A stretch of 21,862 nucleotides of DNA from a virus. Positions 1 through 7,479 of the stretch are shown piece after piece. Under the pieces are notes generated by a model, which made no database searches, was not told the origin of the DNA, and saw only the letters and a list, made by a program, of their open reading frames with translations. The first letter of the stretch is position 1. The number at the start of each line of letters is the position of its first letter. The position numbers and the translations under genes were made by a program. Location of the stretch: the IMG/VR virus record IMGVR_UViG_3300017771_000137, positions 1 through 21,862 of that record; one strand, 5' to 3'.

Positions 1-2229
1 AATAATAACGGAAATCACATTAGAAACGCTGATTACAGCCCTGTTAGAAAACAAGACGAAGGTTTTTGGGTTACTAAGGTTGATACAAGCACGACCCCCG
101 ACAGGATATACTTCCGCCATTTTGTAGGCCCGGATTCTGCTATTGCTTCTTCTAATGGTGTTTCCGGCTCTACTATCACAGTAGGTAATGGTAAGCAATA
201 TAGACCCAACCAATATGTCACCTTTGGCACTACATATCATAATATTGCTAGAGTTAAATCAATAAACGGCAACGTAATTTCTCTAAAGAATTTGGCTGAC
301 GAAAATGATTATACTATTACAGGAAACTCAACTCAATTAGCCAACACAATAGTCTACACTACTGGTAGCGTTAAAGAGCATTACAATGATGATAGAGTAA
401 GGAAATGTGCTACCGTCGCTACTGTAGCGAGAGCCGCAACTGATACTACAATCACATTAGCACAGGATGAGAAGTTTGAAGCGGGCGATGTTATCCTCAT
501 TGAATATCCACTAGAGGCAGGTCAAACTGCCGCAGAACAAAGACGCATTTACAATGGTGATGCGCCCGCCACTTACGATAATGAATTTAGTGGTGATTCA
601 GTCCATCACGTTGTCCAAAGCAGAAGCAATAACGTGCTGACTCTTACTGCGGCAATAGGTTATGTAGTGCCTGTGGGTGCTTTGATAACTAGGATGACTA
701 GGGATATTGTGATAGGGTCACAAAATTCCGGTGCTAATGATGTAGTAGCCTCTAGTAATATCTCCTACTACTATGTGGAACATACTAATAATTGGAGTAG
801 AAAGTTAATTCTCAAAGATGTTTGGTTTAAGAATATAGGCAGTTATCAAAGCGGTGTCTATTCCGGTGTTACGGTGCGAGGTAGGGCTTCTACTGTGGGA
901 ACAGGGAACGGAACAGATTTACAGGGTAATGCTTGGAGTGCAAACTCGTATAGCAATCCTGTGTATTCTGATATAAGCATAGGGTATCAGAAATCAGACC
1001 GTGAGCCTTATTTTGAAGGTCTTTCTATTCAAGGCAACCCAACAGAAACAAGGAATTGGGGTGGCTTTTGGTCTTATGATTTTAGGGGAGCAGTAGTAAG
1101 ATGTTCTGTTTCTACACAGGGGGATAACGGCTTTGCTTGGTATCACGAACCCAACGGGTGTGGTTTCAATAACTTTGCTTACTGTAATACTAATAACGGA
1201 TTTAACTTTAGGGGAGTAGGGGAAGACGGGGAGTTAGGATATTGCTATTCTGGTAGAAATAATCGCGGTATATTTATCGAAACTCTCTATAATACAAGTG
1301 TAAACAATATGATAAACAATGTTAGTAGCAATGACTCAGTAAGATGTTATAGGACTGTGGGTGGTAATGGTCTTTTCTTTAACTTCGACTGTAAAGACGG
1401 CTACCTAAAATTACCTTACATGGATTCTCAAGTAGGTAAGTGGACTTTCTTACATAGTAGGTTTCGTGGTATAGAATATTATAACGACAATACCGAACCT
1501 ATAACAAACGGACAACATAGGATTAGCGGTTCGTCTTATGCGGGTAGACAGGGTTATTTCCCCGAAATGTCCGTAGGTAGAATAATAGAGAATAACTTTG
1601 AGTATGACAATGTATTAAATTTTAGTTATTATATGTCTTGGCGTTGGGATGATACCCAAAAAGCCTATGTCGTGAAAAGGTCAAGTCACGATGACGGAGA
1701 GCAAGCCGCTATAGTAGAGAGCATCTATGTTCCCGCTAATGCCTCTTGTACTGTAAAGGTCACAGTTAAACCATTAGCAACAGGGTTTAATGGGACTGAA
1801 CCTAGACTATGGGTAGGAAGTCCAATAGGTAAGTTTGGTTCTGATACTGACAATACTCATGGAAGAAGTATAACAGGTTATCTTGATACAAGTAACTATG
1901 GTCTTTCAGTCCATGAGGGAACGCACTATATTCAGCAATTTGCATCTATGGAAAGTAATACTGATTGGCAGACCTTGACTTATACTGTTCCCGCCATACC
2001 ATACCCAAGATACATTATAGGGGGTATAGTACAGAACGATAGCGACTCATGGGAAGGGTGGTACATGAAACCCATACAAATGATGCTAAGTGATTCAACT
2101 CTAGCGAATGACAACGCTACACAAGTATATGGAAACCCTGATATGAATAAGCATAATACCAACGTAACAATCATAAAACAATATGCAAGTGATGGTACTA
2201 CCAAGCGGCGGTTTGGGGGTGTAAGTTAA
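1..2229 (+). CDS. Tail spike / receptor-binding protein, right-handed beta-helix type (5' partial)
   Basis: The reading frame is open from base 1, so the gene starts upstream of the window. A TTG at 292 is only an internal codon. At least 742 residues are present. A beta-rich N-terminal part leads into a region from about residue 220 with alternating short hydrophobic strands, Asn/Gly turns and strings such as ITRMTRDIVIGS, as in right-handed beta-helices and G8/CEMIP-like proteins. From about residue 530 a second beta-sandwich-like part (around YVPANASCTVKVTVKP) looks like a carbohydrate-binding jelly roll. The protein ends in a short basic tail, KRRFGGVS. It lies directly before a fibre gene and overlaps it by one base (TAATG), which fits a virion surface protein for host recognition. 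An enzymatic role, such as a polysaccharide depolymerase, is possible, but I cannot point to catalytic residues. Confidence 0.6.
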   Translation, partial: NNNGNHIRNADYSPVRKQDEGFWVTKVDTSTTPDRIYFRHFVGPDSAIASSNGVSGSTITVGNGKQYRPNQYVTFGTTYHNIARVKSINGNVISLKNLADENDYTITGNSTQLANTIVYTTGSVKEHYNDDRVRKCATVATVARAATDTTITLAQDEKFEAGDVILIEYPLEAGQTAAEQRRIYNGDAPATYDNEFSGDSVHHVVQSRSNNVLTLTAAIGYVVPVGALITRMTRDIVIGSQNSGANDVVASSNISYYYVEHTNNWSRKLILKDVWFKNIGSYQSGVYSGVTVRGRASTVGTGNGTDLQGNAWSANSYSNPVYSDISIGYQKSDREPYFEGLSIQGNPTETRNWGGFWSYDFRGAVVRCSVSTQGDNGFAWYHEPNGCGFNNFAYCNTNNGFNFRGVGEDGELGYCYSGRNNRGIFIETLYNTSVNNMINNVSSNDSVRCYRTVGGNGLFFNFDCKDGYLKLPYMDSQVGKWTFLHSRFRGIEYYNDNTEPITNGQHRISGSSYAGRQGYFPEMSVGRIIENNFEYDNVLNFSYYMSWRWDDTQKAYVVKRSSHDDGEQAAIVESIYVPANASCTVKVTVKPLATGFNGTEPRLWVGSPIGKFGSDTDNTHGRSITGYLDTSNYGLSVHEGTHYIQQFASMESNTDWQTLTYTVPAIPYPRYIIGGIVQNDSDSWEGWYMKPIQMMLSDSTLANDNATQVYGNPDMNKHNTNVTIIKQYASDGTTKRRFGGVS

Positions 2230-4499
2230 TGGTCGATTCAGTTAGAGTAACCCCGGCTTCTCGTAAGATTGAGTTTTTCAATCCTACTACTGCGGCGGCT
2301 AAGTCTACTATTTCTCTTGATACAAGCGGTAATTTAACTATTGTGGCTGATGGTACTATAGGCATAGGAGATACATCTGCTGATATTTATGTGGGCGATG
2401 GCTCTTCTAACGTGGATATAGTCTACACGGCTGATGGTGAGATTAGGACAGAAGGTTCGGGTGTAGAATTAAGTATTGTTTCTGATGAGAATATCAAATT
2501 TCCCGGTAGTGGTAAGGTAGGAATAGGTGTAGCAAACCCATACGCTAAACTAACTGTTGATGGTAATTTATTAGTGTCTAGTGCCGGAGATACCGCAGAC
2601 CCTAAAGTAGAAGGAATACTATTCCGTCATACAGGAACAACTGACAACAATCCAAGCATGGAGATGTTTTTCGTTGAGAATGACGGTTTGGGTTATGGTT
2701 TCCGTATGCACTTTGATGGTGCTAACAATCGCATGAGATTCTATACTCACGATAATAACACAAGTGGTTCAGAGGTAATGAGATTCAACAGGGCGGCGGC
2801 AGGCGACATTTGGCTAGGCCCAAGTGGTAACAAGGTAATGATTGGTGGGACAGGTTCCCCCGGTAAAACTTTGCATCTTTCTGATGGTTCAACAAGTGGA
2901 ATAACAGGTGGAACTAATACCGCTTTGCTAATTACTGATGACGCTAATCCCCGTATTTACTTTGAAGATGTAGGTGAAGGTTCAGGCGACAGAGTAATGG
3001 ACATAATGTATGATGCTGAAGCATTATCGTTTAACTCTCTAAATGACGCGGCATCAGCGTATGATGTTCAGAATATTATGGTGGTGCATAGAGATGGTAA
3101 TGTTGGGATAGGTGTTACCGCACCAACTGACTCACTAGCCGTAAGGGGCGGAATCAAGATAGGCGAGTTCAACGACCCGGATGGGACGGGTTATGCTGGT
3201 ACTGCCGCACCAAATTCTGCTAACACAGGGACAGGCGCGGCAGACCCACAACTGAGAGTTTCGGGTAGGTCTACAGGCAATCCCGGTATCATACAGATGG
3301 CGCAGTTCGATGCCAACAATTTCTTCGGTGGAACAACAGAATTTGTTTTGGGTAGACTACAATACGCTATGAACGAAAACAGCCAAGAAGTCACCACGGT
3401 TGCTGAGATTCGTGGTATCACAAGCAAGGTCAACGACCCCGGACACTTCGATGGTGCGCTTACGTTTTTAACTTCTCAAGGTGATGGTTCGGGTGCTAAC
3501 CTTACTGAGAAGATGATACTCACCGCTGATGGCCGATTGGGGATAGGCACTACGACTCCCGATGTTCCTCTTGATGTGACAACAGGTTCAGCAGGCAAAT
3601 TACTACAATTGAATGATGGTAATACTTCGGGAACATATATGGGTATTTGTAATACAAGGGGAATGATAGGTTATAATGGCAATCTTGTATTACAGGGTGG
3701 TTATTCTAAAGGTATTTCTTTCTGCGTGAACAATGGTACATTTGGTAGTGGCACAGTAGCCTCTTTCGATACTTCGGGTAATTTTGGAATAAACGATACT
3801 ACGCCTTCCTACAAACTAGACGTAAATGGGACGGGTCGCTTTACGGGTGCTTTGACTGGTAATGGTGCAATATCCCATGACCCCGCGCAGGGTGGGGATG
3901 GGGTAGTGACTATGGGTGTGACGGATGGGGTATTCGTTCAAGAGTTTGTGGTGGCAGATGGCTCTACTCCAACAGATGCCGCATACTCAAATATAAATCA
4001 AAAAATGGCGTCGATTATCACTAGAGGGAATAGAGTCACGACTAGCGGTAGCGGGACTAATGATAGTACTCTTATGACTACCGCAACTTCTCGATACTAC
4101 CTTTTCAATGTGGTAATGGATAATCTCTCCGGTAGCAACGTAGCAGATACGTTCCAATCATTCGATGTGACTGTCTATGTAGGTGATGATACTTACGACA
4201 CGGCAAGAAGGAAAACTATCCATTGTATGCACGATGGGTCTACATCAACTTTATTCTTTTCAGATGGGGTTGATATGCGAAACGCCGATAGTACCACGCT
4301 TGACTATATTGATATTGGAGTGGAATACGCTACTGGTGATGCTACTATTACTGGTGTAGCAACCGATAACATAGCCGTAGCAAGGGTTTACATTACACTA
4401 CCAAAAACAAGTGATAAGAGTCCTGACAGGTTTGGTGATGAAACTTTGAATTGGTCTTGGGAATTTACAGGGTTGAAGGATGAGGCGACAAATGCATAG
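2229..4499 (+). CDS. Long tail fibre protein with GIG...P...LDV repeats
   Basis: This 756-residue protein is built of imperfect beta repeats of the kind seen in trimeric phage fibres. Clear copies are VGIGVANPYAKLTVDG (about residue 97), IGGTGSPGKTLHL (about 203), VGIGVTAPTDSLAV (about 292), LGIGTTTPDVPLDV (about 437) and FGINDTTPSYKLDVNG (about 519). Between them are Asp/Gly/Asn-rich beta segments. A distinct beta-rich domain fills residues 560-756. Fibres with these repeats often end in a self-cleaving S74 chaperone domain; I see no such domain here. The ATG at 2229 shares its A with the stop of the previous gene and has a GGTG element shortly upstream, so translation is probably coupled. 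Expected role: a trimeric receptor-contacting fibre or baseplate appendage. Confidence 0.75.
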   Translation: MVDSVRVTPASRKIEFFNPTTAAAKSTISLDTSGNLTIVADGTIGIGDTSADIYVGDGSSNVDIVYTADGEIRTEGSGVELSIVSDENIKFPGSGKVGIGVANPYAKLTVDGNLLVSSAGDTADPKVEGILFRHTGTTDNNPSMEMFFVENDGLGYGFRMHFDGANNRMRFYTHDNNTSGSEVMRFNRAAAGDIWLGPSGNKVMIGGTGSPGKTLHLSDGSTSGITGGTNTALLITDDANPRIYFEDVGEGSGDRVMDIMYDAEALSFNSLNDAASAYDVQNIMVVHRDGNVGIGVTAPTDSLAVRGGIKIGEFNDPDGTGYAGTAAPNSANTGTGAADPQLRVSGRSTGNPGIIQMAQFDANNFFGGTTEFVLGRLQYAMNENSQEVTTVAEIRGITSKVNDPGHFDGALTFLTSQGDGSGANLTEKMILTADGRLGIGTTTPDVPLDVTTGSAGKLLQLNDGNTSGTYMGICNTRGMIGYNGNLVLQGGYSKGISFCVNNGTFGSGTVASFDTSGNFGINDTTPSYKLDVNGTGRFTGALTGNGAISHDPAQGGDGVVTMGVTDGVFVQEFVVADGSTPTDAAYSNINQKMASIITRGNRVTTSGSGTNDSTLMTTATSRYYLFNVVMDNLSGSNVADTFQSFDVTVYVGDDTYDTARRKTIHCMHDGSTSTLFFSDGVDMRNADSTTLDYIDIGVEYATGDATITGVATDNIAVARVYITLPKTSDKSPDRFGDETLNWSWEFTGLKDEATNA

Positions 4500-4507
4500 G
4501 TGATAAA

Positions 4508-4960
4508 ATGGGAACGACAGAATATCTTGATTTTAATAAACTAACAAAACTACATTATGCTAGAGCAAGCATGGGTACAGGAACAGTTGATTTGCGACTA
4601 CCGCCGGGTGGTGATGGTACTATGAACGCCAACAGTTATCCTATGCCAGCAGACGGACGAGTAATGGCCTTTTCACTACATTACTTCGCTGGTACTATCG
4701 CTACTAACGTGAATGATACTTGGCGAATAAGGAAGTTCACTCCGGTAGGAACAGAAACCACACTTGATACAGTAGTAGCGAGAAGCGGTATGGTTAATCC
4801 TACTGGTACTAACTATACTATTACAGTAAGACTAGCAACTCCATTTGACGTTTTAGAAGGTGATATACTTCTAATAAAAAGACAGGTTAATGGTGGTAGT
4901 CTAATTCACGTTAATGGTTATTTATGGGTAGACTTTGAGAGTAGCACTCGTTCAACGTAG
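4508..4960 (+). CDS. Small beta-rich virion protein, fibre-associated
   Basis: The 150-residue product is predicted to be almost all beta strand and has no transmembrane segment. It contains alternating patterns such as YTITVRLATPFDVLEGDILLI and a hydrophobic C-terminal strand, VNGYLWVDF. I do not recognise a specific family. Its size and pattern fit a beta-sandwich or lectin-like head domain, or a small fibre/decoration subunit. The start is well supported: GGTGAT at 4499-4504 lies 3 nt before the ATG and begins on the G of the previous stop codon. The same arrangement recurs at the next junction. Its position directly after the long fibre suggests it attaches to, or forms the tip of, that fibre. 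Confidence 0.5.
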   Translation: MGTTEYLDFNKLTKLHYARASMGTGTVDLRLPPGGDGTMNANSYPMPADGRVMAFSLHYFAGTIATNVNDTWRIRKFTPVGTETTLDTVVARSGMVNPTGTNYTITVRLATPFDVLEGDILLIKRQVNGGSLIHVNGYLWVDFESSTRST

Positions 4961-4968
4961 GTGATAAT

Positions 4969-5178
4969 ATGGATTGGGATGAATTAAGAGGATTAAGAGA
5001 TACCGCACTATTGAACATGGACAAGTACCAATTGGTAATACCATATGCCGCATTGACACAAACACAGAAGGATGAGTTAGCGGCCTATAGAACGGCTTTG
5101 CTTACCCTCCCTCAAGACTACGATACGGCGGCAGAAGCGTTGACTAACTTCCCCACGAAGCCTTCTTGGATGGCATAA
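4969..5178 (+). CDS. Probable tail fibre assembly chaperone (Phage_tail_APC-like)
   Basis: The 69-residue protein has the layout of the short phage tail assembly chaperones found after fibre genes. An N-terminal helix with WDELRGLRDTALL takes the place of the usual W..(I/L)R..RD.LL. A variable segment follows, then LTQTQKDELAAYRTALLTLP, matching the family's conserved L...Q..E.AAYR.AL..LP. The protein ends with an FPTKPSW element, again typical. These proteins help fold or attach fibres and are thought to be absent from, or minor in, the virion. The start has GGTGAT at 4960-4965, 3 nt before the ATG. The assignment rests on motif resemblance; a profile search against Pfam PF16778 would settle it. 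Confidence 0.65.
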   Translation: MDWDELRGLRDTALLNMDKYQLVIPYAALTQTQKDELAAYRTALLTLPQDYDTAAEALTNFPTKPSWMA

Positions 5179-5180
5179 CC

Positions 5181-5188
5181 CTTAAATA
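5181..5188 (+). promoter_or_regulatory. Archaeal-type TATA box before the 5210 gene
   Basis: CTTAAATA lies just after the stop of the fibre-chaperone gene. The ATG at 5210 is 28 nt from the first T of TTAAATA. Archaeal transcription normally starts about 22-27 nt downstream of the TATA centre, so the transcript would begin at or near the ATG and be leaderless. This fits the absence of a well-spaced Shine-Dalgarno element there. It marks a likely transcription unit boundary between the fibre cassette and the small-gene/neck region. Confidence 0.55.
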
Positions 5189-5209
5189 GACTTGGGGTGT
5201 GGTCGTGTT

Positions 5210-5428
5210 ATGAGTGAAGAGATGAGTGAAGTAGAGATGATAAGGCAGGTTGCGTCAGACCGTTTGGTTTGGCTAAGGCTTATGGAGAAGGCAGTCAATG
5301 ATATTGATAGTGTCCTTATGGGTCTAAAGCGCGATGTTGCTGAAATATCACAACAGGTTGCCGCAAGAAATGAGGACATGACTTTGGTGGAACAGGAAGA
5401 TGAAGAAGTATCTGAATCTGACGAGTAA
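5210..5428 (+). CDS. Small acidic helical protein, unknown function
   Basis: The 72-residue protein is mostly helical with heptad-like spacing (for example WLRLMEKAVNDIDSVLMGLK), consistent with a short coiled coil. It ends in an acidic tail (VEQEDEEVSESDE). There is no signal peptide or membrane segment. I do not recognise a family. A TTG at 5192 is in frame, but the ATG at 5210 is preferred because the TATA box at 5181-5188 would place the transcript start near 5210, leaving the TTG outside the RNA. It is the first gene after this promoter and precedes three other small genes. A scaffold-like or assembly role is possible, but nothing shows it directly. Confidence 0.6.
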   Translation: MSEEMSEVEMIRQVASDRLVWLRLMEKAVNDIDSVLMGLKRDVAEISQQVAARNEDMTLVEQEDEEVSESDE

Positions 5429-5461
5429 TGCCCCAATAAATCATAGTGGTAATGTGATAGT

Positions 5462-5629
5462 ATGGGAATGAGATTAGGAAAGATAGTATATTCTCCACCC
5501 GAAAAATCATACACGAAGGTAAACATTGAAGAGACACCTCATGGCTACAAGATATATCGGCCCGGAGATACGAGGCACTTTACAGTAATTCCGCTTTCCG
5601 CAGTCAAACAAATAATTTACGATAGGTGA
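5462..5629 (+). CDS. Small protein (55 aa), unknown function
   Basis: This frame encodes 55 residues beginning MGMRLGKIVYSPPEKSY and ending AVKQIIYDR. The composition looks like a small folded alpha/beta protein, with strands around KIVYSPP, GYKIYRP and HFTVIPL and a C-terminal helix. The start is supported by GTGAT at 5454-5458, 3 nt before the ATG, the same ribosome-binding pattern as neighbouring genes. The stop codon TGA lies within the GGTGAG element that would serve the next gene. It is too short for most gene finders. No family is recognised; tight packing and a good ribosome-binding site argue that it is translated. Confidence 0.6.
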   Translation: MGMRLGKIVYSPPEKSYTKVNIEETPHGYKIYRPGDTRHFTVIPLSAVKQIIYDR

Positions 5630-5634
5630 GAAAA

Positions 5635-5997
5635 ATGAGTGAAAATAATACAACAGTAGCAGATTGTGTAGCAGATTGTGTAGAGGCTTCTTCCGGCCTA
5701 CTAGCAGACATTGAAATGGTGTTAGTAGCAGGCGGTGCGCTTCTCGCTCTTGCGGCATGGGGATACCAGAAATACAAATCAATGATGGCAGATGGGAAGA
5801 TTACTCTTGATGAGTTGCTTGACGCAGTTGATGAAGTAGAAGATAAGATAGAGGAGGCCGAAGAACACTTAGAGGTTCTTGAGAAGGCTTACGATAAGTA
5901 CAATGTAGCCGAGTTGAAGGCTATGCTCAAGGAGAAGGGACTCCCAGTTGGTGGCAAGAAAGCCGACCTAGTTGCTCGCCTTGAGGAAGCCCAATGA
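5635..5997 (+). CDS. Membrane protein with coiled coil and C-terminal SAP motif
   Basis: The 120-residue protein has three parts. Residues about 1-25 contain a VADC-VADC duplication with two cysteines. Residues about 27-44 form one hydrophobic segment, IEMVLVAGGALLALAAWGY, long enough to span a membrane. Residues about 55-88 form a very acidic helix or coiled coil. Residues about 89-120 carry a SAP-type helix-turn-helix pattern: YNVAELKAMLKEKGLPVGG followed by KKADLVARL. SAP motifs usually bind DNA, so joining one to a membrane anchor is unusual. The ATG at 5635 is chosen over an in-frame GTG at 5626 because GGTGAG just upstream is a proper ribosome-binding site. It overlaps the next membrane-protein gene as ATGA, indicating coupled translation. 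Holin-like, membrane-DNA tethering and virion-internal roles are all open. Confidence 0.65.
   Translation: MSENNTTVADCVADCVEASSGLLADIEMVLVAGGALLALAAWGYQKYKSMMADGKITLDELLDAVDEVEDKIEEAEEHLEVLEKAYDKYNVAELKAMLKEKGLPVGGKKADLVARLEEAQ
5656..5679 (+). repeat. 12-bp tandem duplication inside the SAP/membrane gene
   Basis: GTAGCAGATTGT occurs twice back to back (5656-5667 and 5668-5679), followed by a further GTAG. It encodes VADC-VADC, so each unit brings one cysteine to the segment just before the membrane helix. The copies are identical at the DNA level, which suggests a recent slippage duplication. Confidence 0.85.
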
Positions 5998-6173
5998 GTG
6001 GCCGTTTGGCCCCTGCTTGGTTTTCTTGGGTCGAGGGTAGACTTAGTTATCAACAAGACATCCTTCAAAACCTTGAAGAATCACTCGCTTCATACAAGCG
6101 AATGCAGAAGCGTATGCTTTACGCAATAATGACTATGGTGATACTAAATGGCTTCCTACTGTTCTTCTACTGA
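5994..6173 (+). CDS. Small single-pass membrane protein (59 aa)
   Basis: The start ATG overlaps the previous stop as ATGA, and GAGG at about 5983-5986 can act as ribosome-binding site. The 59-residue product begins MSGRLAPAWFSWVEG. It has a helical middle (YQQDILQNLEESLASYKRMQ) and ends in a hydrophobic stretch (MLYAIMTMVILNGFLLFFY) that would be a C-terminal membrane anchor preceded by basic residues KRMQKR. No family is recognised. Pairing with the upstream membrane/SAP gene suggests they act together at the membrane, for instance in lysis, egress or genome entry; this is inference. The last 26 nt overlap the next gene in another frame. Confidence 0.6.
   Translation: MSGRLAPAWFSWVEGRLSYQQDILQNLEESLASYKRMQKRMLYAIMTMVILNGFLLFFY
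6137..6142 (+). promoter_or_regulatory. Ribosome-binding site GGTGAT for the adaptor gene
   Basis: GGTGAT lies 5 nt before the ATG at 6148 and inside the coding region of the 59-aa membrane protein. It supports initiation at 6148 despite the 26-nt overlap of the two genes. Confidence 0.7.
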
Positions 6174-6678
6174 TGTTGGTCAAAGACTGGGCCTAAATAG
6201 CGCCCAGCGTACCTCTGCTGCTACTAGATTGTCTTCTGCTATTCGTAGGGCAGCGATTGACATAGACCAAGAGTTCCGTGATTATGGTCGCAACGCACCC
6301 TCAAGAGAAACCGCTCAGACGACGCTGGACGGCGCCGTTGCTGCTGGGGCTACCACGGTGAACCTAACGACCGGAACGGCCTTTAGTGACGCTGGAAACG
6401 GCAATATAGACGGTGATTCATTCGCATGGACAGGTAAGTCTACAAATCAACTAACAGGAGTGAGTGGAATAACCGAAGACCACTTAGATGATGTAACGGT
6501 ACAAGAGGGAGAGATGGCCCATGTAATAAAAGAAATCTGTGCTGACCTAGCGGCGGCTTACTATATGGAGGATGAAGGAACGTTCTTCACAGGCGGGGAG
6601 AGTATGAGAGGCGGAATGCTAAGAGAGAGAGGAACTATGAACCTTCGTAGACTGGCCCATCTTGGCTCAGTTGATTAA
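6148..6678 (+). CDS. Head-tail adaptor (connector) protein, gp6/gp15-like
   Basis: The 176-residue protein starts with the pattern of phage head-tail adaptors that bind under the portal. CSSTDVGQRLGLNSAQR is followed by a long helix with ATRLSSAIRRAAIDIDQEFR, and near the C-terminus comes a helix with IKEICADLAAAYYMED. Between the helices, residues about 57-107 form a small inserted beta domain (GATTVNLTTGTAF...FAWTGKS...LTGVSGI) of a type often found in phage structural proteins. The family normally has about 100-130 residues, so the insert explains the extra length. The order adaptor, gp10-like protein, tail terminator, tube matches the head-tail joint module of siphoviruses. The exact subfamily is uncertain. 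Confidence 0.65.
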   Translation: MASYCSSTDVGQRLGLNSAQRTSAATRLSSAIRRAAIDIDQEFRDYGRNAPSRETAQTTLDGAVAAGATTVNLTTGTAFSDAGNGNIDGDSFAWTGKSTNQLTGVSGITEDHLDDVTVQEGEMAHVIKEICADLAAAYYMEDEGTFFTGGESMRGGMLRERGTMNLRRLAHLGSVD

Positions 6679-6687
6679 GGTGATGGC

Positions 6688-7479
6688 ATGGTTGGTATAG
6701 ATTTAGGTTCGGGATTTACTACAGTTGGTGACTCTACTGATACTGCTTCTTTTAGTATAAAATTTGATAAGCAAGATGTGAATAGAAAGATAAAGGGCAT
6801 CAAAGACGAAGCAAATAGAATAACTAGGGAGTATATCAAAGAGCAGTTAAAAAAATCAGCACACGAAACTGCAAGAAACGTAAGAGCAGCATCGGTTAAA
6901 GAAAAACTAGGGCGGCTATCGAGAGGTCTTGGTAGTAGTTCTGCGCCTATGAAAATTGCCAATTCTCTGGGATATGGATTTAGATTTGCGACACAAGATA
7001 GAATAGAATATACTGCTGGGTCTTATGATTCGGATGAGGGATTGGATATATCCACAAGAAAATCATCTCTCAGACAACCACCAACGGGTATTAGGGCCAG
7101 CACTATGAAAAAGGAAGGACCATCACTAACTGAGATATATGAAAATACACAGGGACCATTTGAAGTGACGGGAATTATTACTACCCCAAAACAAAAGGGA
7201 GGGTATGTTTCTGGGGAAATAATGGGCGCAGAATGGAAGACAAAGCAAGAAAGCGATAATGAAGTGTACTATTCTATGAAGGGTTATGGTCGAGATATTG
7301 AGCGAAGAGGTAAAGCCCCGCCAAAGATACAACGAAAGGGGTTTAGGGGCGTACGCGCTATGGCTAAGTATGAAAGAAAATTCAGAGATAATCTCAATAA
7401 CAATGCTCAATCACTAGATAGAAAATTACGAGATATTAATTTTACAGGACGAAAACAAACCACATTGGGGGACTTTTAA
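6688..7479 (+). CDS. Neck / head-tail joining protein, HK97 gp10-like
   Basis: The 263-residue product is strongly basic. A long amphipathic helical region at about residues 28-85 (FDKQDVNRKIKGIKDEANR, then EYIKEQLKKSAHETARNV) resembles the first helices of gp10-like joining proteins, where paired helices are followed by a beta region. The central part (KIANSLGYGFRFATQDRIEY, FEVTGIITTPKQ) looks beta-rich, and the C-terminus is again basic and helical. It lies between the adaptor and the probable tail terminator, exactly where this family sits in siphovirus genomes. The start has GGTGAT at 6679-6684, 3 nt upstream. Its stop overlaps the next start as TAATG. The assignment relies mostly on gene order and secondary structure; the family is usually about 110-190 residues. 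Confidence 0.5.
   Translation: MVGIDLGSGFTTVGDSTDTASFSIKFDKQDVNRKIKGIKDEANRITREYIKEQLKKSAHETARNVRAASVKEKLGRLSRGLGSSSAPMKIANSLGYGFRFATQDRIEYTAGSYDSDEGLDISTRKSSLRQPPTGIRASTMKKEGPSLTEIYENTQGPFEVTGIITTPKQKGGYVSGEIMGAEWKTKQESDNEVYYSMKGYGRDIERRGKAPPKIQRKGFRGVRAMAKYERKFRDNLNNNAQSLDRKLRDINFTGRKQTTLGDF

Noticed and set aside
292-2229. TTG at 292 as start of the first gene
   Set aside because: The frame is open without a stop back to base 1 and encodes similar beta-rich sequence, so the gene is truncated by the window edge.
5192-5209. TTG at 5192 as start of the 72-aa gene
   Set aside because: It is only a few bases after the TATA box and would not be in the transcript.
5626-5634. GTG at 5626 as start of the SAP/membrane gene
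   Set aside because: It is part of the GGTGAG ribosome-binding element for ATG 5635 and overlaps the previous stop codon.
6849-6855. A7 run as a second slippery site in the neck gene
   Set aside because: The -1 frame after it reaches a stop within about ten codons, no hairpin follows at the right distance, and the gene has no partner frame.
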